Source: Antedon mediterranea (Eukaryota; Echinodermata; Crinoidea; Comatulida; Antedonidae). From it: a DNA stretch of 60,000 bases. The notes under the pieces are model-generated. The model was not told the origin of the DNA. It made no database searches and saw only the letters and a program-made list of their open reading frames with translations. The stretch is taken from the NCBI RefSeq assembly GCF_964355755.1, contig NC_092676.1, positions 16,662,288 to 16,722,287 on the forward strand. Direction: 5' to 3'. This document shows, in pieces, positions 32,613-44,199 of the stretch. Position numbers and translations under genes: made by a program. Every line of letters starts with the position of its first letter. Within the stretch, counting starts at the first letter, position 1.

Positions 32613-33580
32613 TGTATTCCTTACAATGTGCTAGATCAAATAACATCGGTTGCTGATGGTATCTACTATCTACGTAAGCTACATGTTGATTCTCTAGCGT
32701 GGTCTATTAGAATCCAATCAGTGTAAAGGTGATTTAGGTATTTGGTATTCCTTATAATGATCATAGTTATGGCATTGGTTGCTGATGGTATCTGCAAATA
32801 TCTAGGCTTCTTGGGGTAAGCGCTCTGTACTCGAAATTTAGCGGGGTCTGCCAGCACTAAGGCAGTGCATAGGGGGTCCGTTATTAGTGTAATATAACGA
32901 TATACTGTTATATTCAAGAAATCGACCTCTGTATCGGAATTTAAATAGGTTCACAAACTTGACCCAGAAAGTCCGGAGGAGAGTTTGTCCAGATGTTTTA
33001 ATGACCATTTAGTTTATAATAGAGTCCCTAAAGAGAACACTTAGCTTAATTTTGTGACTTTCCCATCGTTAAACCAGGAGTGATTGACACTATTTAAGTA
33101 CAGATTTGACAGTGTCATCCATCACAGAAATACCTTATTATACCGTTAATCACTCCCACTTAAACACCCCTGGATCAACTTAGGACCAATCGTTACCCTC
33201 ACAGATGATGTAATGACATTATGCAAATGAACTGAGCCAATATACTCCCAAGTTTCAGAAGGGCCCAGACACACCTTACAGCCACCTCACGGAGCACACA
33301 CCTCACAGCCACTTCTTCAGAAGCAGACTAACACACTTCACACCTCACCGACAGCATCATTGATCCTCCGCGTTCCTTATCTATACTTATAGTTGTATAT
33401 TGTACTGAAGTATTATACTGAATAAATAATATATGTGTTACGACAGTCAAGCGAGTAAGAGTCTTTCATTAGTACCTCGACAACGCAAAATTATATTACA
33501 TTAGGCTATGTTGTATCACTTACAATGTGCTAGATCATATAATATTGGTTGCTGGTGGTATCTACAATATCTAACATTAC
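32613..33580. repeat. Short motif repeated three times in otherwise empty DNA
   Basis: Variants of a 60-70 bp block (TTACAATGTGCTAGATCA, then GGTTGCTGATGGTATCTAC) start near 32613, 32737 and 33515. They are direct copies, two close together and one about 0.8 kb away, and may mark remnants of one old element. Nothing coding. Confidence 0.55.
33130..33482 (+). repeat. Possible solo LTR
   Basis: The stretch has an LTR-like composition, with C-rich repeats (CTCACAGCCAC), then TTATACTGAATAAATAATAT, and ends CATTAGTACCTCGACA. An AATAAA about 55 bp before a CA end is LTR-like. I could not define the left end or a target duplication, so this is only a suggestion. Confidence 0.25.
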
Positions 33581-33930
33581 CTATTTGGAGGAAGGGGCCC
33601 GGGAGTCTAGTCAAACTTGGGGGTGTCTGGTACTTGCGATGTAATATTTCATTACCCATTAAGTGTTGTATGAACTCAACTTTTTCATTTAGCATTAGTT
33701 TGGTGAATTTTGTATGAGGATCTCAATGGGCATCCCATGGTGATGAAATTAGGTACGGTACCATCTATCTGGTACCCATTTTTACCACCTTTTAAGATCT
33801 CCCACGTCTATACGCAGCGGGGGTACCCGGCAGACACTTATTTTTATTGAAATAACCCTCTACACCATCATATACTTTAGTTAGATATTGGTATCTAGTT
33901 TATCCAACTAAATGTCTCTGGGCTGCCGGT

Positions 33931-34395
33931 CTAGTACTCTAACTTCTCTGTCTGTTTGTTACAACTTATACAGAATAGTATCTCTACTTCTATGGCCATA
34001 GTCCTTACATTGGTTGGTTTATTGTCATGTGGTGAACTCTTTGATGCTTTCTTTTTACAAAATGCAGGATCGCATGCAATAAAGGATTCTGTAGTCATAA
34101 CTATGAAGAGGTCTTTCAGACCAGTATACTTTCCACAATTTTCTTTGCAGTAACGGCTGACCTTTTTCATCTATCGGAGATCCAGCTACTAGGCATTTTC
34201 TCAAGCAATCTGTTTTTTTTCTCTGGTGTCATTTAATACACCCAGTGAAGGTATTTTATCCATTGCAGTGCTAAACTGCTTCAAGTCAAGTTGTTGTAGC
34301 TCACTGGCATTCAATCTTAGGCCACTTGTCAAGTTTGTTTCTAAATGCCTCAGCTGAACCACATAAGTATTATTTAAATAATGAATTCTGTCCAA
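33931..34395 (-). CDS. Unrecognised decayed ORF pair
   Basis: Two minus-strand frames, 34395-34201 (LRHLETNLTSGLRLNASELQ) and 34170-33931 (KENCGKYTGLKDLFIVMTTE, ending with CISC), are in the same frame across two or three stops. Cysteine spacing (YCKENC, CDPAFC, CISC) suggests a metal-binding protein. No family recognised. Probably mobile-element derived, judging from its setting. Confidence 0.22.
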
Positions 34396-34402
34396 TAATG
34401 GA

Positions 34403-35880
34403 ATGTTTTTATTTTCAATAAGGCTCTTAAATGAGACCTTCCAATCTGGATCTGGTTCATGCTACAGATATTGTTTCGATATAACTGAGTTATTACATAC
34501 TGCTGAAAATCGAAACAAAATAAAAATTGATAACATAAATATTAATCACCTACTGTATGCAGATGATCTAGTTTTAATCAGTGATACAGTGTACTCATTA
34601 CAAGATCTTTTAAATAAACTAAGCATATTATTGTAATAGGTGGGGATTGGTAGTTAACATTGACAAAAGTAAAATAATAGTATTTTAAAAAAATGGAAAA
34701 CTTAAGAACTACGAAAAGTGGAATTATCTTGGTAAAGAAATTGAAATAGTAAAATCTCTTAAATATCTAGGAGTCACTTTCGATTGTTCAGGAAATTGGG
34801 AAAAGGCCAGAGAACAAAATAATACACAGGCTAATAAAGCACTTTTCTCACTCAAAAATATAAAATCTACCAGTGAATATTTGGAACTACTTATTTGATG
34901 TTAAAATAAACCCAATTATACTGTATGGTAGTGAAATATGAGGAAAACTAAACAACAAAAAAATTGATGATATTCAAAATAATTTCTGTAGATATGTTTT
35001 AGGGGTCGGGAAATCAGCCACAAATGTTTCAATTAGAGGAGAATGTGGACGATTCTCTTTATCAATCGAAAGTGTACTCAATGTTATCCGTTATTGGGTA
35101 AGACTAATAAATATGAACGAGGACAAATATGCGAAGAAATGTTATAAATCTCAACTTCATAAAGCGCAAAATAATAGTAATTGTTGGGTAAGCGATGTAA
35201 AACATATGTTATGCTCTATTGGTCATGGAAACATATGGTTTTCACAAAATAATGTCCTTGATAAATTTTATATAGTTAATAAAATAAAAGAAAGGCTAAC
35301 CGATATGGAACGCCAATCCTTTCTTGAAAGCATAAATATTTCTTCAAAATTAAGATACTATAAAATGTTCAAAAACAATTTCGGAGTAGATGGATACTTA
35401 CTACAGACCCTTGATACTAGATATAGGCGAGCTTTAAGTCAACTAAGACTGGGCACACTTCAACTAGAGGTAGAAAGGGGAAGATGGAAAAGAATAGAGC
35501 GCAGCAATAGGTTATGTAAAATATGTAATATAAATGAAGTTGAAGATGAATATCATTTTGTTACAGTTTGCTCTCGTTACAAGGAAATCAGAAAAAAATG
35601 TATACCTTCTTTATTTTTGGAAAATCCAAATACTTTTAAATTCTGCCGTTTAATGTCATCACAGGATCCAATAATTATTGATAATCTATCTAAATATATT
35701 TATCATGCTTATAAGTTAAGATATATGTTTTGCTTAGAGAACGAAATTAATTAATTCATTTATCTTGTGACCATAAATTGCTTTATTTTCAATGTAATTA
35801 TTATTTTGTTAATTACTAGGGGCCAGAGGCTTAAAGTAAATAAAGTCAGGCGATAAGCCTGAATGAATGAATGAATGAAT
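34403..35880 (+). pseudogene. LINE RT and C-terminal domain with GAAT-repeat tail
   Basis: The first frame ends with IDNININHLLYADDLVLIS, the RT motif C (YADD). After a stop, KSLKYLGVTFD and NPIILYGSEI follow. The 213-aa frame 35113-35754 is the C-terminal domain with RRALSQLRLGTLQLEVERGR and a CKICNINEVEDEYHFVTVC zinc-like motif. The 3' UTR ends in AATAAAG and about five GAAT units (35860-35880). The RT core upstream of motif C is missing. It is a different LINE group from the CR1-like copies, to judge from the C-terminal zinc motif. Confidence 0.75.
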
Positions 35881-36128
35881 GTTTCGGCTATAACATTGCC
35901 AGTGGAATTCAAATCTGTGTGTCTATTATTAATTCCGTTCTGTTTTTTTGTTTAAAGTGCCCGACATGCGTTTCCACCAGCATTTCATTCATTGATTCGT
36001 TTCCTCTAGATAATGATTCAGCTGCCTGCAGATTGTTCTTGTAATCGAGCTTTGCATTTTTCAAACGATTCAGTATAAATAAATATGATCATTATGTCTA
36101 TTTGACAAAATATGTATATACACAGGTT

Positions 36129-36930
36129 AACCTTATATAATTTTATCTGGAATAACAAACGGGAAAAGATAAAAGGAAAAACGCTAATTGGTGATAATGA
36201 GATGGGAGGCATTAAAATGCCTGATTTGATGCGCCGCACTAAATGTGTGGATGGTTAAACAGAATTATGAATGGTGATGGTGGAAAAGAATTCCAAAAAA
36301 TATGTGATGTTAATATCTAACATAATAAGGTCATGTTCTAGTATTATTGATATTAATTCAGCTAATATTCCACTGTTTATAAAAATAGGATAAAAGCTTA
36401 CATAAATTATAATATATTTTCTAAATAAGAACCTAAAACGTGTAATGATATAATGAATGAGCAACTGTGAAACCACACTTTGTGGCATCGTATGAAAACA
36501 AATTCTTAACATTAAACGCAATACTATTGAAACTAAAATTTAAAACAACATGGTAAAATGAGTATTTGTGTATTATTAAGGCAATACCAATTCAGTGGAA
36601 ATGTTTTGTTAAAGATACAGATATTTTTGGATGATTATAATGAGTTAAACAAATATGAAATTACAATGGGATGAGTATTTCAATGACAACAATAAAAATT
36701 GGAAAACATCTTGGTTATGAAAAATATGTCAATTGAAATATAAGAAACTAGCGCAATTCAATTTTTAGATGCTATATATAGCAACAAACGGCCTTATCAA
36801 ACAAAAACGTGTGATAAATGTGGAGGAATTGAAAATGAAAATCATTTATTTTTCAGTTGTACATTTATTAAGAATTTTGGAAGAAAGTGTTCATAAGTTT
36901 ACACCACAAAAAATAGTATATCATTTAAGC
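36129..36930 (+). pseudogene. L1/Tx1-type LINE C-terminal remnant
   Basis: The plus strand reads FIWNNKREKIKGKTLIGD, then NEMGGIKMPDL. After many frame changes it gives LQWDEYFNDNNKNWKTSWL and a CDKCGGIENENHLFFSC-like zinc motif. The FIWNNK--KIK--TLIGD--EGGL-MPD block is diagnostic of L1/Tx1-type ORF2 C-termini. It is highly mutated. Confidence 0.65.
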
Positions 36931-37080
36931 ATTTTATACTAGGAACGGGAGACAATCTAGTTAATGTTATAACGATGCTTTTAAACAAAAATGTTAACGA
37001 TGCATTAGGCATATCGTCGTTGTGTTAACTTTTGTTTTGCTTTTTAAACTTCTTTTGAAGTGTAGTATAGAAACATATAA

Positions 37081-37259
37081 AGCTTGGTTCCCACTAGAAC
37101 GTAACGCAAGGACGTAAACGCAACGCAAGCGTTTTAACCAATGACAAGCAAAGTTATAGACAGTTAGCAATCACAAGCGAATAAGCCATCGCTTGTGATT
37201 GGTCAATTCACTTGCGTTGCGTTACGTCCTTGCGTTGCGTCGCTAGTGGGAACCACGCT
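37081..37259. mobile_element. Palindromic MITE (PIF/Harbinger-like, TAA target duplication)
   Basis: The 179-bp element starts AGCTTGGTTCCCACTAGAAC and ends with its inverted match, CTAGTGGGAACCACGCT. The inverted repeats extend inward through ACGCAAGGACGTAA and CGCAACGCAAG. A second inner pair (AATCACAAGCGA with TCGCTTGTGATT) surrounds the centre, so the whole unit can fold back. The flanks are TAA (37078-37080) and TAA (37260-37262), a 3-bp duplication as in PIF/Harbinger elements. No coding sequence. Confidence 0.85.
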
Positions 37260-37914
37260 TAAGAAGATTAATAAAACAAATGAGACCAAATGGAATATAA
37301 AGTGAATTTAAATCATTTAAAAATGTTTTAGACCTACCACTGATGAAGTTTTATAAAATTGTAATTATAAACAATTATATTAACAACAATTTAATAATGA
37401 TGAAAATAATATGAAGATTTTATCTTGATCATAACTATGATGATATTAATGTGAATAAAAGTGGGTTTACGCAACAAAAGAGAAGAAGAAAAGACAAGCT
37501 TGATTGCGTCATGGAGTGGCAAAAGAAAACATCTTCTATCGCACATTACGCATGCCCCTATTTAATTTTTCTTTGAAGGTTTATAGCCTTTGTCCATTTT
37601 TTAAGGTGAATTCATAATTTGGGACAAGTTAGGTTATCTGCGCAAATGCAACATGTACACACTTTAGAATATAACAACAACAAATTGATTATACGACCTG
37701 AAGCAAATATGTTAATAGTGTGCTGAATGGTGTTTATTTTGTTTATGTTTGTGTTTTAGATGATTAATAACATTTTAAAGTATAGTGTTTATTGTTTAGT
37801 AGGGGTAGAGGTGCTTATTCGAGAGATATATGTTAATTTTTTTAGTTTTAATAATATGGTAACATTTATAATCAAATGAAATCCTCTAATAGATATGAAA
37901 AGTGGTAAAAAAGA

Positions 37915-38240
37915 ATAAGATAAGATAAGATAAGATAACTTTTATTGATCCTCAAAAAGGAAATTCATTGCTCGTCATAATAACAAAGAAAACACAATAA
38001 AAACAAATATAGCATAAAACCATTCATATAAAAACATCTAAAAAAAATTACAAGATAAAATTATCTTCTTGACTTCCTGTGGTACTGGATGATACCGGAG
38101 GGAATAAAGGATTTAGCAAATCGATTTGTTTTCACACTGAGGAGCCTCAATCTACCACTTGGATTAAGTTGGTCTATGATCATTTTGTGGAGAGGCATTC
38201 ATCCGACTCAATAACAAATGAATAACAAATGCTTGGTAAA
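37915..38240 (-). pseudogene. LINE C-terminal end and 3' tail, minus strand
   Basis: On the minus strand GRLRLLSVKTNRFAKSFIPS, a typical final segment of CR1/Jockey-type ORF2, is followed by a stop and a 3' UTR. The UTR ends AATTTCCTTTTTGAGGATC, then AATAAAAG and five TTATC units (37919-37942). Only the last part of the element is present. Confidence 0.6.
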
Positions 38241-38249
38241 TTGTAGATA

Positions 38250-40370
38250 ACAGTGCGATGAATTCTACTACAAATAGTATAATGATTATTATTCAAAGTG
38301 ATGTTTTATTGGAGAGGCGTTTATTCAAATAAATACCATCCTAATAATTATTAATACATTATTTAATTTAAACATCTTTTGAAACTAACTGCCGTGACAG
38401 AGTGGGCCCAAGAAAGAAGACATTGCGGCTTACAACATGGGCAGACATCTCGGTCCTAACGGGACACAGATAGCCTACAGTTATTCCTGCCAGCTTACTC
38501 AATCAACTATCGGGATTTCACTCGATTTTAAACAAAATGTCTTATCATCAAATCTCCCTATGTAATTTTATAATACTATTTCCCACAATATATTCCGATT
38601 CTTTATGGCGTATATTTAATTTGATCTTTATTTATTTGCAGTATAATTTTTATTTTTTAACTACTGTACCTTCACACACGCGCGGTCCGTTGTACAGGCA
38701 TGAATTTTAAATATAATATCTGGTTCATTGTACATAAATCAAATATTTGTACAGAAATCAAGACAAAAAACATGAATTTTTCTAAATATGGTCAAATACA
38801 AATTTTAGCAAAATTCTGCCATTAAAACCAAGAAGACTTTTTTCAGTAGTTAGGTAATTTAACCTAATGTAATAACATGTCTGGTGACTCCCTGGAAGAT
38901 GAAAAAATATGGTGGATATACGGTGGATAATTTTTGCTATAGCATGAAAATAAAAATCTGAAGTTGAATAAAAATACCAGAAATGTAAAATTCAAGTTAT
39001 ATTACCTATATTTAGTCATCTGATGACATTTTTTACCACACCGTTTATTTTTCATAGCTTTTTAAAATGGCTCTCTATTTACAAAATTTGTGTACAAACG
39101 AATAGAGATTTTACTGTGTAATTTGAACTATCCCCCCCACTGATAAGAAAGTGCATCATATTTTCAACAAACTCGTGTAACACAAATAAAATCCCAAAAA
39201 TTATGAAACATAGGGGAAACTATAGATCGATAATTATTGGAATATATGATCAATAGAAATGTTTTGCTCGTACCTGGCCTTTAAGCTCCAGTCCTACTAT
39301 CGGTTTTTTTCTTCTTTCTTCCAAAGGGACACTGTATTGATTAATGGAAATTGCCTGTTTCCAGTCACCTTTAGTGTCAAATCTATTATTTTAACTGCTC
39401 CCTTGTGTATAAAAGAGAGAAAATGGTTGAAACCAGGTTGTTGCAAGGTGAACCCGGAAATTACTTTGAGCACGAAGAATTTAAATTGAGTTGAAAATCT
39501 ACTGTTGAAATCATAAATTTTGTTAAAAAACTCTTTATAATATCTTCCTAAGATAGAAATATGGAACAATAGCGTCATGTGAAAACTAATGTTATCAAAT
39601 CTACGTTTCGCGGTACATCTGAGATAGATAAGGTAGGTATCCAAGGCCGAGATTTGTACCGAAGTTTTTGCATTGTGCTCGCCTATGTCAGAATTAACCA
39701 TAATTTATATATAGATAAACGGCTTCACACTGCCTTTTACAATCCAAAAGCCAACACTTTACAATTCTCCAATCCTTTGCTATGGCGGCTCCTTTGTGTG
39801 TTTTAGCATTATTATCAAGCCTTTTACGATCCAAAATCTAAATCTTTGCTATAGCTACTTTTTTTTCGGTTTTCCCCAACTTTATTTGCTTTTCGTTTAA
39901 TGGCACTAATGGCTCAGGCCTACCTAATTCTACAACATCTCTCATAAACGATGTGTGTCAAGTTTACTATGTTGATGTAAACATTTATATTTTTATAGAC
40001 CATTTTTAGAAAAATAGTTAAAAACAATCAAAACATTGAAACGGCATAACATCTAATTTAATTTTTAACTTCATTTTAACTTTGTCAATGACTCCAATGG
40101 AAATAAACTTGAGTTATTGGTTTTGTTGAACGATTAAATTTATTTTCTGAATTTTTAACGGGGTTTAAACATTTTTAAAAAATAGTTTAATACGATTTTA
40201 AATATTTTTAAAAATATATTTAACGTTGGTTTATAATATGGGTTTTTTTTAGGTTTTGTTTTTATTTTTTTATGAACCGTTATTGGCCTATGTGGAATGT
40301 TATTTTGATCAAATGAATGAACATCTCAACCTTTGAATCTTTTCATAGAATTTTATAGTGTATAGTGTGT
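38250..40370. other. No identified gene or element
   Basis: AT-rich sequence with runs of A and T. The ORFs at 39259-39489 and 39297-39701 lie on opposite strands of the same DNA and match nothing I recognise. The 134-aa minus-strand frame is the longest. I see no splice-supported exon here. Confidence 0.4.
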
Positions 40371-40379
40371 AGTGTGTAT

Positions 40380-40878
40380 AGGTTCGAATCCCGTCAGAGA
40401 CATTTTTTCATACATTAAAAAAAATACGGAACTTTCGCCAATGAGCTATGCTCGACGCGATTATGAGATCATGTTCCGAATATGAGCACTGTTTCTATAA
40501 TTTACAGTATGATTTATTATAATTTACACAGTGCTACGCAACATCATTGATTTACATATACACAATATTATTTTAAAAACCGTTGCGAATTAAAGTTGGA
40601 ATTTATTCTGACTTGTTAAGCCTCCACTGATTGTGAGGGCGTTTGTTGTATGAGAGAATGTATCTGGTGGGTGAAAATCTGTGATAATACCATACATGGC
40701 TCTGTGGTCTAGTGGTATGATACTCGCCCTGTAAGCGAGAGGTTGCAGGTTCGAATCCCGTCAGAGACATTTTTTCATACAACTAAAAAAATACGGAACT
40801 TTCGCCAATGAGCTATGCTCGACGCGATTATGAGATCATGTTCCGAATATGAGCACTGTTTCTATAATTTACAGTATG

Positions 40879-40890
<12 letters not shown>
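40380..40890. repeat. Direct duplication of the tRNA 3' flank
   Basis: About 135 bp starting inside the tRNA T-arm (GGTTCGAATCCCGTCAGAGA) and running through GAGCTATGCTCGACGCGATT to ACAGTATGATTTAT occurs at 40382-40517 and again at 40749-40881, nearly identical. The first copy lacks the rest of the tRNA. Confidence 0.85.
40698..40769 (+). tRNA. tRNA-Thr(UGU)-like gene
   Basis: The 72-nt cloverleaf has acceptor GGCTCTG with CAGAGAC (one mismatch), D-arm GTCTAGTGGTATGAT, anticodon stem CTCGC/GCGAG with loop CCTGTAA (anticodon TGT), and T-arm GCAGG-TTCGAAT-CCCGT (one A-C mismatch). A T run follows directly (40770-40775), as for Pol III termination. C in place of the near-universal U before the anticodon is unusual and argues for a pseudogene or a tRNA-derived repeat. 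The UGU assignment depends on the loop register. Confidence 0.6.
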
Positions 40891-40924
<34 letters not shown>

Positions 40925-40925
40925 A
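40879..40925. repeat. (AT)n microsatellite
   Basis: An uninterrupted AT dinucleotide run of about 45 bp directly after the second copy of the duplicated tRNA flank. Confidence 0.95.
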
Positions 40926-41469
40926 TCATATATATATTCTACAAAATTTGGGGTGGCCCGGGTCGGCTTGAGTTCAAGATACTGGGATTGAACAGATGAA
41001 TGTTCTCCGGAGTGTGAAGACACACCGATGGTCGATGTGAAAGTATGCGCTGCCTACCAACATCAAACTTAGGAGTTGGTCAAAAGGTCATCCTCGCACG
41101 ATAAATTATTGCTTTAGTTTATTTTAAAATACATTAAATGTTTATAAAAAATATACAGGTCTAAAAATTAATAAATACTATAAAATATTATAGACTTTTG
41201 AAAAGAGTGTGCGGTATTTACAATTTTATTTTAAAAACTCGGTTGATGTGTATGGGTTGAAGACCTTTAAAGACATCCTTTTTTGCATGTGAATGTAAGT
41301 ACAATTCATAACAATTATTATAATAATATTTTGAAGGACATTTGATTGCCGAGGACTGTATTTTTTTAGAACTCTTCGTTAAGGCACCTCTAGCTATGTG
41401 TCATAGTTTTCGTTTTACTTCAAGAGTCTGCTGTAATAATGTTGATTGTATTTTGTTTTTATACAGTAA

Positions 41470-41790
41470 GACCGCAGAAATGACTGAATTCTTTTATCAA
41501 CTTGGATATCCAAATGACATTGTTGATAAATCATTGGATAAGATACACACCGTCACTCATGAAGAAGCTTTCAAACCTAAAGTTCACGATGTGTCTGATC
41601 GTACGTCTTTAGTTTTAACATTCCATCCTACTTCAAAGAAAATCGAAAAAATCCTCATGGATAACTACCGTACCATATCTTGGAATCTGACCCAGTAAAT
41701 AAAAACATTTTTAATGTACATCCCATGATATCATATAAACGAGATCGTAATCTTAAAGATCAGTTCCCGCAATATACCAGTATGATGCTG
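41470..41790 (+). pseudogene. Penelope-like element, end of the reverse transcriptase
   Basis: The plus frame reads FFYQLGYPNDIVDKSLDK, then SLVLTFHPTSKKIEKILMDN. After a 1-nt shift it continues SDPVNKNIFNVHPMISYKRD and ends RNLKDQF. The YP--I / V-T-HP-----I--I---YR / P-ISYKR-RNL-D order is the end of Penelope RTs, just before the Cys-rich linker. The linker is interrupted at about 41790, and the GIY-YIG part reappears at 48180. Confidence 0.75.
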
Positions 41791-42210
41791 GCGTCGTGCC
41801 GGTATCGTTACCGGCATATACCCATTCTCATCGGACTATCGTGCCGTAAATATAACCGGTATATACCGGCTTTCTGTGAGAAAAGAGTCGGACATAAGGC
41901 CTAAAAAAAAAATTGTTTGTTTGCTGTCAAGTATTTTTTTTGGTAGGGGGGGCGGGTGGAAAAAAGTTGTTTTTTTGTTTTTTTTTTTTAATGTTAAATT
42001 CTCTGTTAATTGCTCGCGAATTTGAGAGTAACAAAACACACTGAATAAAACAACGAGCTCAAACATCTATTCATAATTTGTTTCACACTTTAATTCTGTT
42101 TTGGGCGCGTTAGGCCCCGTGTCTAAACTAGCCTAGGCTAGGCCTACTACTACACAGTAGGTCGTTGTTAGCAGGCCTAATTAAATATTTTAATTTTTAG
42201 AAGTTAGTGT

Positions 42211-42330
42211 ACCGTATATTTTGGTGTATAAGTCGCACCTGTGTATAATAAGACGCACCCGACCCCTAACTGAGAGTAAAATATCGGTATTTTGTATATC
42301 GTCGATGTATAAGACGGCCGCGCCCAGCCT
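42211..42330. repeat. TIR-like block, left (partner 46862-46955, inverted)
   Basis: It begins CCGTATATTTTGGTGTATAA then GTCGCACC, and carries further AAGACGCACC units. The reverse complement of 46862-46955 reads GCGTATATTTCGGTGTATAA then TCGCAC. The two could be the terminal repeats of a DNA transposon about 4.7 kb long that holds the minisatellites. Confidence 0.6.
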
Positions 42331-42555
42331 CAACAAGAAGGGAAGTTCCCCATTCCGTCAGTTCTTTCTAACTTGTTATGAATGAGTTTCGTACGCCGCA
42401 ACATCGAGTGCATGACCGCACGTGTGTGTGGGCTAGCCTCGCTCGATCCTTTTATCGAGAGGCGCACGTTTTCACGGACAATCGTATTCGATTAGTATCT
42501 ATGTATCCTAGAAGTGTGTACGCTAGGTCTATGCTATAATCAACTGGAGGGTTCT

Positions 42556-42785
42556 AGGACACCTACCCCCTAGACAGTTACCCCCCGGATGTTTACCACC
42601 CGGACAACTACCCCCTTAGGACAACTACCCCCCGGACAACTACCCCCCGGACAACTACCCCCTTAGGACAACTACCCCCTTAGGATAACAACCCCCCGGA
42701 CAACTACCCCCCGGACAACCACCCCCTTAGGACAACTACCCCCTTAGGATAACTACCCCCCGGTCAACTACCCCCCCCCCCCCCC
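42556..42785. repeat. C-rich minisatellite, left arm
   Basis: About 15 units of GGACAACTACCCCC with CGG or TTAG spacers (17-18 bp), closing in a C run (42770-42785). The inverted counterpart is 43905-44190. Confidence 0.92.
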
Positions 42786-42848
42786 AATCCAAAAGTAGAC
42801 AAATATATAGGACCGGTTTCTGTAAAAATGAAATCATCTGTTTTTAAC

Positions 42849-43255
42849 GGGTGTTTCGAAACTAGAGACCCGAGACCAGAGACCTGACACGAGACCCAAT
42901 ACGAAAAGGGAGACCTATATTTGGGTCTCCCTTTTCGTATATTAGGGTCTCCCTTTTCGTATAGTGTGGTCTCTCTTTTCGTATAGTGGGGTCTCCCTTT
43001 TCTAATTATAGTGGGTCTCCCTTTTCGTATATTTAGGTCTCCCATTTCGTATATTTGGGTCTCCCTTTTTGTATATTTGGTCTCCCTTTTCGTATATTTA
43101 GGTCTCCCTTTTCGTATATTAGGGTCTCCCTTTTCGTATAGTGGGGTCTCCCTTTTCGTACGTGGGTCTCCCTTTTCGTATATTTAGGTCTCCCTTTTCG
43201 TATTGGGTCTCGGGTCTCTGGTCTCTGGTCTCGGGTCTCTAGTTTCGAAACACCC
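42849..43255. mobile_element. 407-bp foldback element (MULE-like, 9-bp target duplication)
   Basis: Perfect 9-bp direct repeats GTTTTTAAC flank it at 42840-42848 and 43256-43264. The terminal inverted repeats are about 67 bp and start GGGTGTTTCGAAACTAGAG. The first 36 bp are identical in both ends. The interior is a tandem array of about 13 units of GGTCTCCCTTTTCGTATA with variable TTAG/GTGG spacers, and the innermost part of the TIR is itself an inverted unit. Nine-base duplications with long TIRs and internal repeats fit foldback or Mutator-like non-autonomous elements. It lies between the inverted C-rich and G-rich minisatellites. Confidence 0.85.
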
Positions 43256-43904
43256 GTTTTTAACCGATTATTCTGTTTAACAGCACGCTAGACCCTAGAT
43301 GTGCTAGATTTAAAGTATCGTATTTATTGAAAAAACGGCCTGGGCTGTTTATTGTTTAGGTGGTTTTTAGGTGGACATTTATTGGAAGAAAGTTGTTTAT
43401 TCAATGGGAGGGGGTATAATCTAATGGAAATAGACGCCGATTATTCCATATGATGTTTCATGGGAGTGACATGGTCACCGTTTATTTGAGGGGAATTTAT
43501 TTAAAGATCGACGTTTATTCGGTGAGTGAACATTGAGGTCAAATATCAAAAGTGATATTATTCTTCAAGTGTACAAAAATACATATATGACAAATTTGAG
43601 ACAAAAATTAATTCTTTTAAGACCAGTGGTTATCGAAGCATTGTCCTGACGCAAAAATTATTATTATTATTAGCGAACCCAGTCTTTACAGTAAATACAT
43701 GGAGTACTATATAATACGTTCGACTATCCTATGATCATGTGTGACAATCTTCAGTTTATACCACCAGGCTATATTTATGTTCAATCTTTTACTTTTGTTT
43801 ACAATAATGAATAGTAATTCGTCAAAGTAACGAATTAAAATATAGTTATTAATTAATAGTTGCAGAGTCAGGTTGTTGAATGGTCTGGGTGGTTAGGGTG
43901 TTCT

Positions 43905-44190
43905 AAAGGGATAGTTTTCTGGGTGGTAATTGTCCGGGGGGTAATTGTCCGGGGGGTAATTGTCCGGGGGGTAATTGTTCCTAGGGGGTAATTGTCCGGG
44001 GGGTAGTTGTCCAGGGGGTAGTTGTCCTAAGGGGGTTGTTGTCCTAAGGGGGTAGTTGTCCGGGGGGTATTTGTCCGGGGGGTAGTTGTCCTAAAGGGGT
44101 AGTTGTCCTAAGGGGGTAGTGGTCCAGGTGGTGGTTGTCCGGGGGTAGTTGTCCGGGGGGTAAATGTCCAGGGGGTGAATATCCGGATAC
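43905..44190. repeat. G-rich minisatellite, right arm
   Basis: About 16 units of GGGGGTAATTGTCC or GGGGGTAGTTGTCC with CTAA/GG spacers. This is the reverse complement of the C-rich array at 42556-42785. The outer edges (left TAGGACACCTACCCCC, right inverted GGATATTCACCCCC) are related, so the pair behaves as degenerate terminal inverted repeats around 1.1 kb. Confidence 0.92.
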
Positions 44191-44199
44191 GAACTGGAG

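Noticed and set aside
39297-39701. 134-aa minus-strand ORF
   Set aside because: Longest frame in an empty region, but with no recognisable motif, no splice signals and an equally open opposite strand. Not reported as a gene.
42764-43045. 93-aa minus-strand ORF with GDLNIRKGRPT repeats
   Set aside because: It is the translated GGTCTCCCTTTTCGTATA satellite of the foldback element.
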